From: Caldisericota bacterium
Lineage (GTDB): Bacteria; Bipolaricaulota; Bipolaricaulia; Bipolaricaulales; Bipolaricaulaceae
DNA: 5,018 nt
Direction: 5' to 3'
Assembly (NCBI GenBank): GCA_013151115.1
Contig: JAADIW010000003.1
Span: forward strand, 1-5,018
The notes under the pieces were generated by a model. That model saw only the letters and a program-made list of their open reading frames with translations. It was not told the DNA's origin and searched no databases. The stretch's first letter is position 1. Each line of letters begins with the position of its first letter. Below are positions 4,595-5,018 of this stretch, piece after piece. A program made the translations under genes and the position numbers.

Positions 4595-5018
4595 TCATTC
4601 CCGTTGGACCCCGGTGAAGGTGAAGCCCTCGATCATCACCGCCGGGACGATGGTGGTAAACGCCCCGCCCCGGGCGAAAGCCTCCCGCTCCCTCGAGATG
4701 GCCACCACGTTGGAGAACGCCCTGAGCATCGACTCGGTCCAGCGCAGGTTCGCCAGCGCCCGGGTGATCTCGCCGCCCTCGATGAGGAAGGTCCCGTAAC
4801 GGGTCATCCCGGTCATGAGGGCCCTTTTGGTGTCCAGGTACCCGTTCACGTAGTGGAAGTGGGAGACGAGGATCCCCCGCTTGCAGGAGGCGATCATCTC
4901 CTCCAGGGATGAATCCCCCGGGGCCAGGCACAGATTCCAGGGGATCGCCCCCCACGGGGTCCCGGGGGGACCGGCGTGGCCGGTGGGCTCGGCCCCCGCC
5001 TTGGCTGCGCTTGTCCGA
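4595..5018 (-). CDS. TldD/PmbA-family metalloprotease, C-terminal part (enters from right edge)
   Basis: The last 140 residues of a TldD/PmbA-type protein read leftward from 5017 to TGA at 4597-4595. TldD/PmbA proteases mature microcin B17 and degrade CcdA in E. coli, and relatives act on modified peptides or unstructured proteins. Family marks seen: EPTGHAGP, PWNLCLAPGDSSLEEMI (PGD..L.EMI is typical), CKRGILVSHFHYVNGYLDTKRALMTGMTRYGTFLIEGGEI, and LRWTESMLRAFSNVVAI, ending with GAFTTIVPAVMIEGFTFTG. The zinc-binding HExxxH motif lies N-terminal to this and is outside the window, so catalytic competence and TldD versus PmbA identity cannot be decided. It is convergent with the PfkB-type kinase, 9 bp away. 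An ATG at 4897 is internal, because the family pattern continues upstream of it. Confidence 0.9.
   Translation of the reverse strand, partial: RTSAAKAGAEPTGHAGPPGTPWGAIPWNLCLAPGDSSLEEMIASCKRGILVSHFHYVNGYLDTKRALMTGMTRYGTFLIEGGEITRALANLRWTESMLRAFSNVVAISREREAFARGGAFTTIVPAVMIEGFTFTGVQRE

Overview
The window is a compact, GC-rich (roughly two thirds G+C) piece of bacterial housekeeping chromosome. Almost every base is coding, Shine-Dalgarno sites are strong (AAGGAGG type), and genes abut or overlap. The run efp, asp23, asp23, amaP, nusB resembles the efp/asp23/nusB neighbourhood familiar from Firmicutes. The high GC, an EF-P with an arginine-tipped loop (as recalled for Thermus) and a TldD/PmbA-type gene would also fit a deep-branching or thermophilic, Gram-positive-like lineage such as a high-GC Clostridia relative, Bipolaricaulota/Acetothermia or Chloroflexota. 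The taxon is not settled by the sequence. There are no RNA genes, mobile elements, CRISPR arrays or long repeats.

Layout. Bases 1-894 (minus) hold the N-terminal 298 residues of DnaX, the clamp-loader tau/gamma subunit, which runs off the left edge. A 141-bp divergent intergenic region (895-1035) carries a plausible sigma-70-type promoter facing right and a 10-bp palindrome. Bases 1036-4585 (plus) are one tight seven-gene directon: a divergent YjbQ-family protein, efp, two tandem Asp23-family genes, amaP (two membrane helices plus an Asp23-like domain), nusB, and a PfkB-family kinase. Gaps are 11, 10, -17, 1, 8 and -4 nt, so it is probably one transcript with translational coupling. Nine bases beyond the kinase stop, a convergent minus-strand gene (4595-5018) encodes the C-terminal part of a TldD/PmbA-family protein that enters from the right edge.

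How the genes fit together. EF-P (relief of ribosome stalling at proline runs) and NusB (rRNA antitermination) serve gene expression. The three Asp23-fold proteins between them look like an envelope-stress module in which AmaP is the likely membrane anchor for the two soluble paralogues. The YjbQ-like protein and the sugar-type kinase bracket the operon without an obvious pathway link.

Most notable points: (i) the second asp23 gene is interrupted by a one-base frame change at CCCC (2720-2723), a proline +1 slip sequence lying in an operon with efp, though an ordinary indel or sequencing error is simpler; (ii) the YjbQ-like protein lacks the central conserved histidine motifs of its family; (iii) the EF-P tip reads KRARG instead of KPGKG. 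I see no clearly new multi-gene system.
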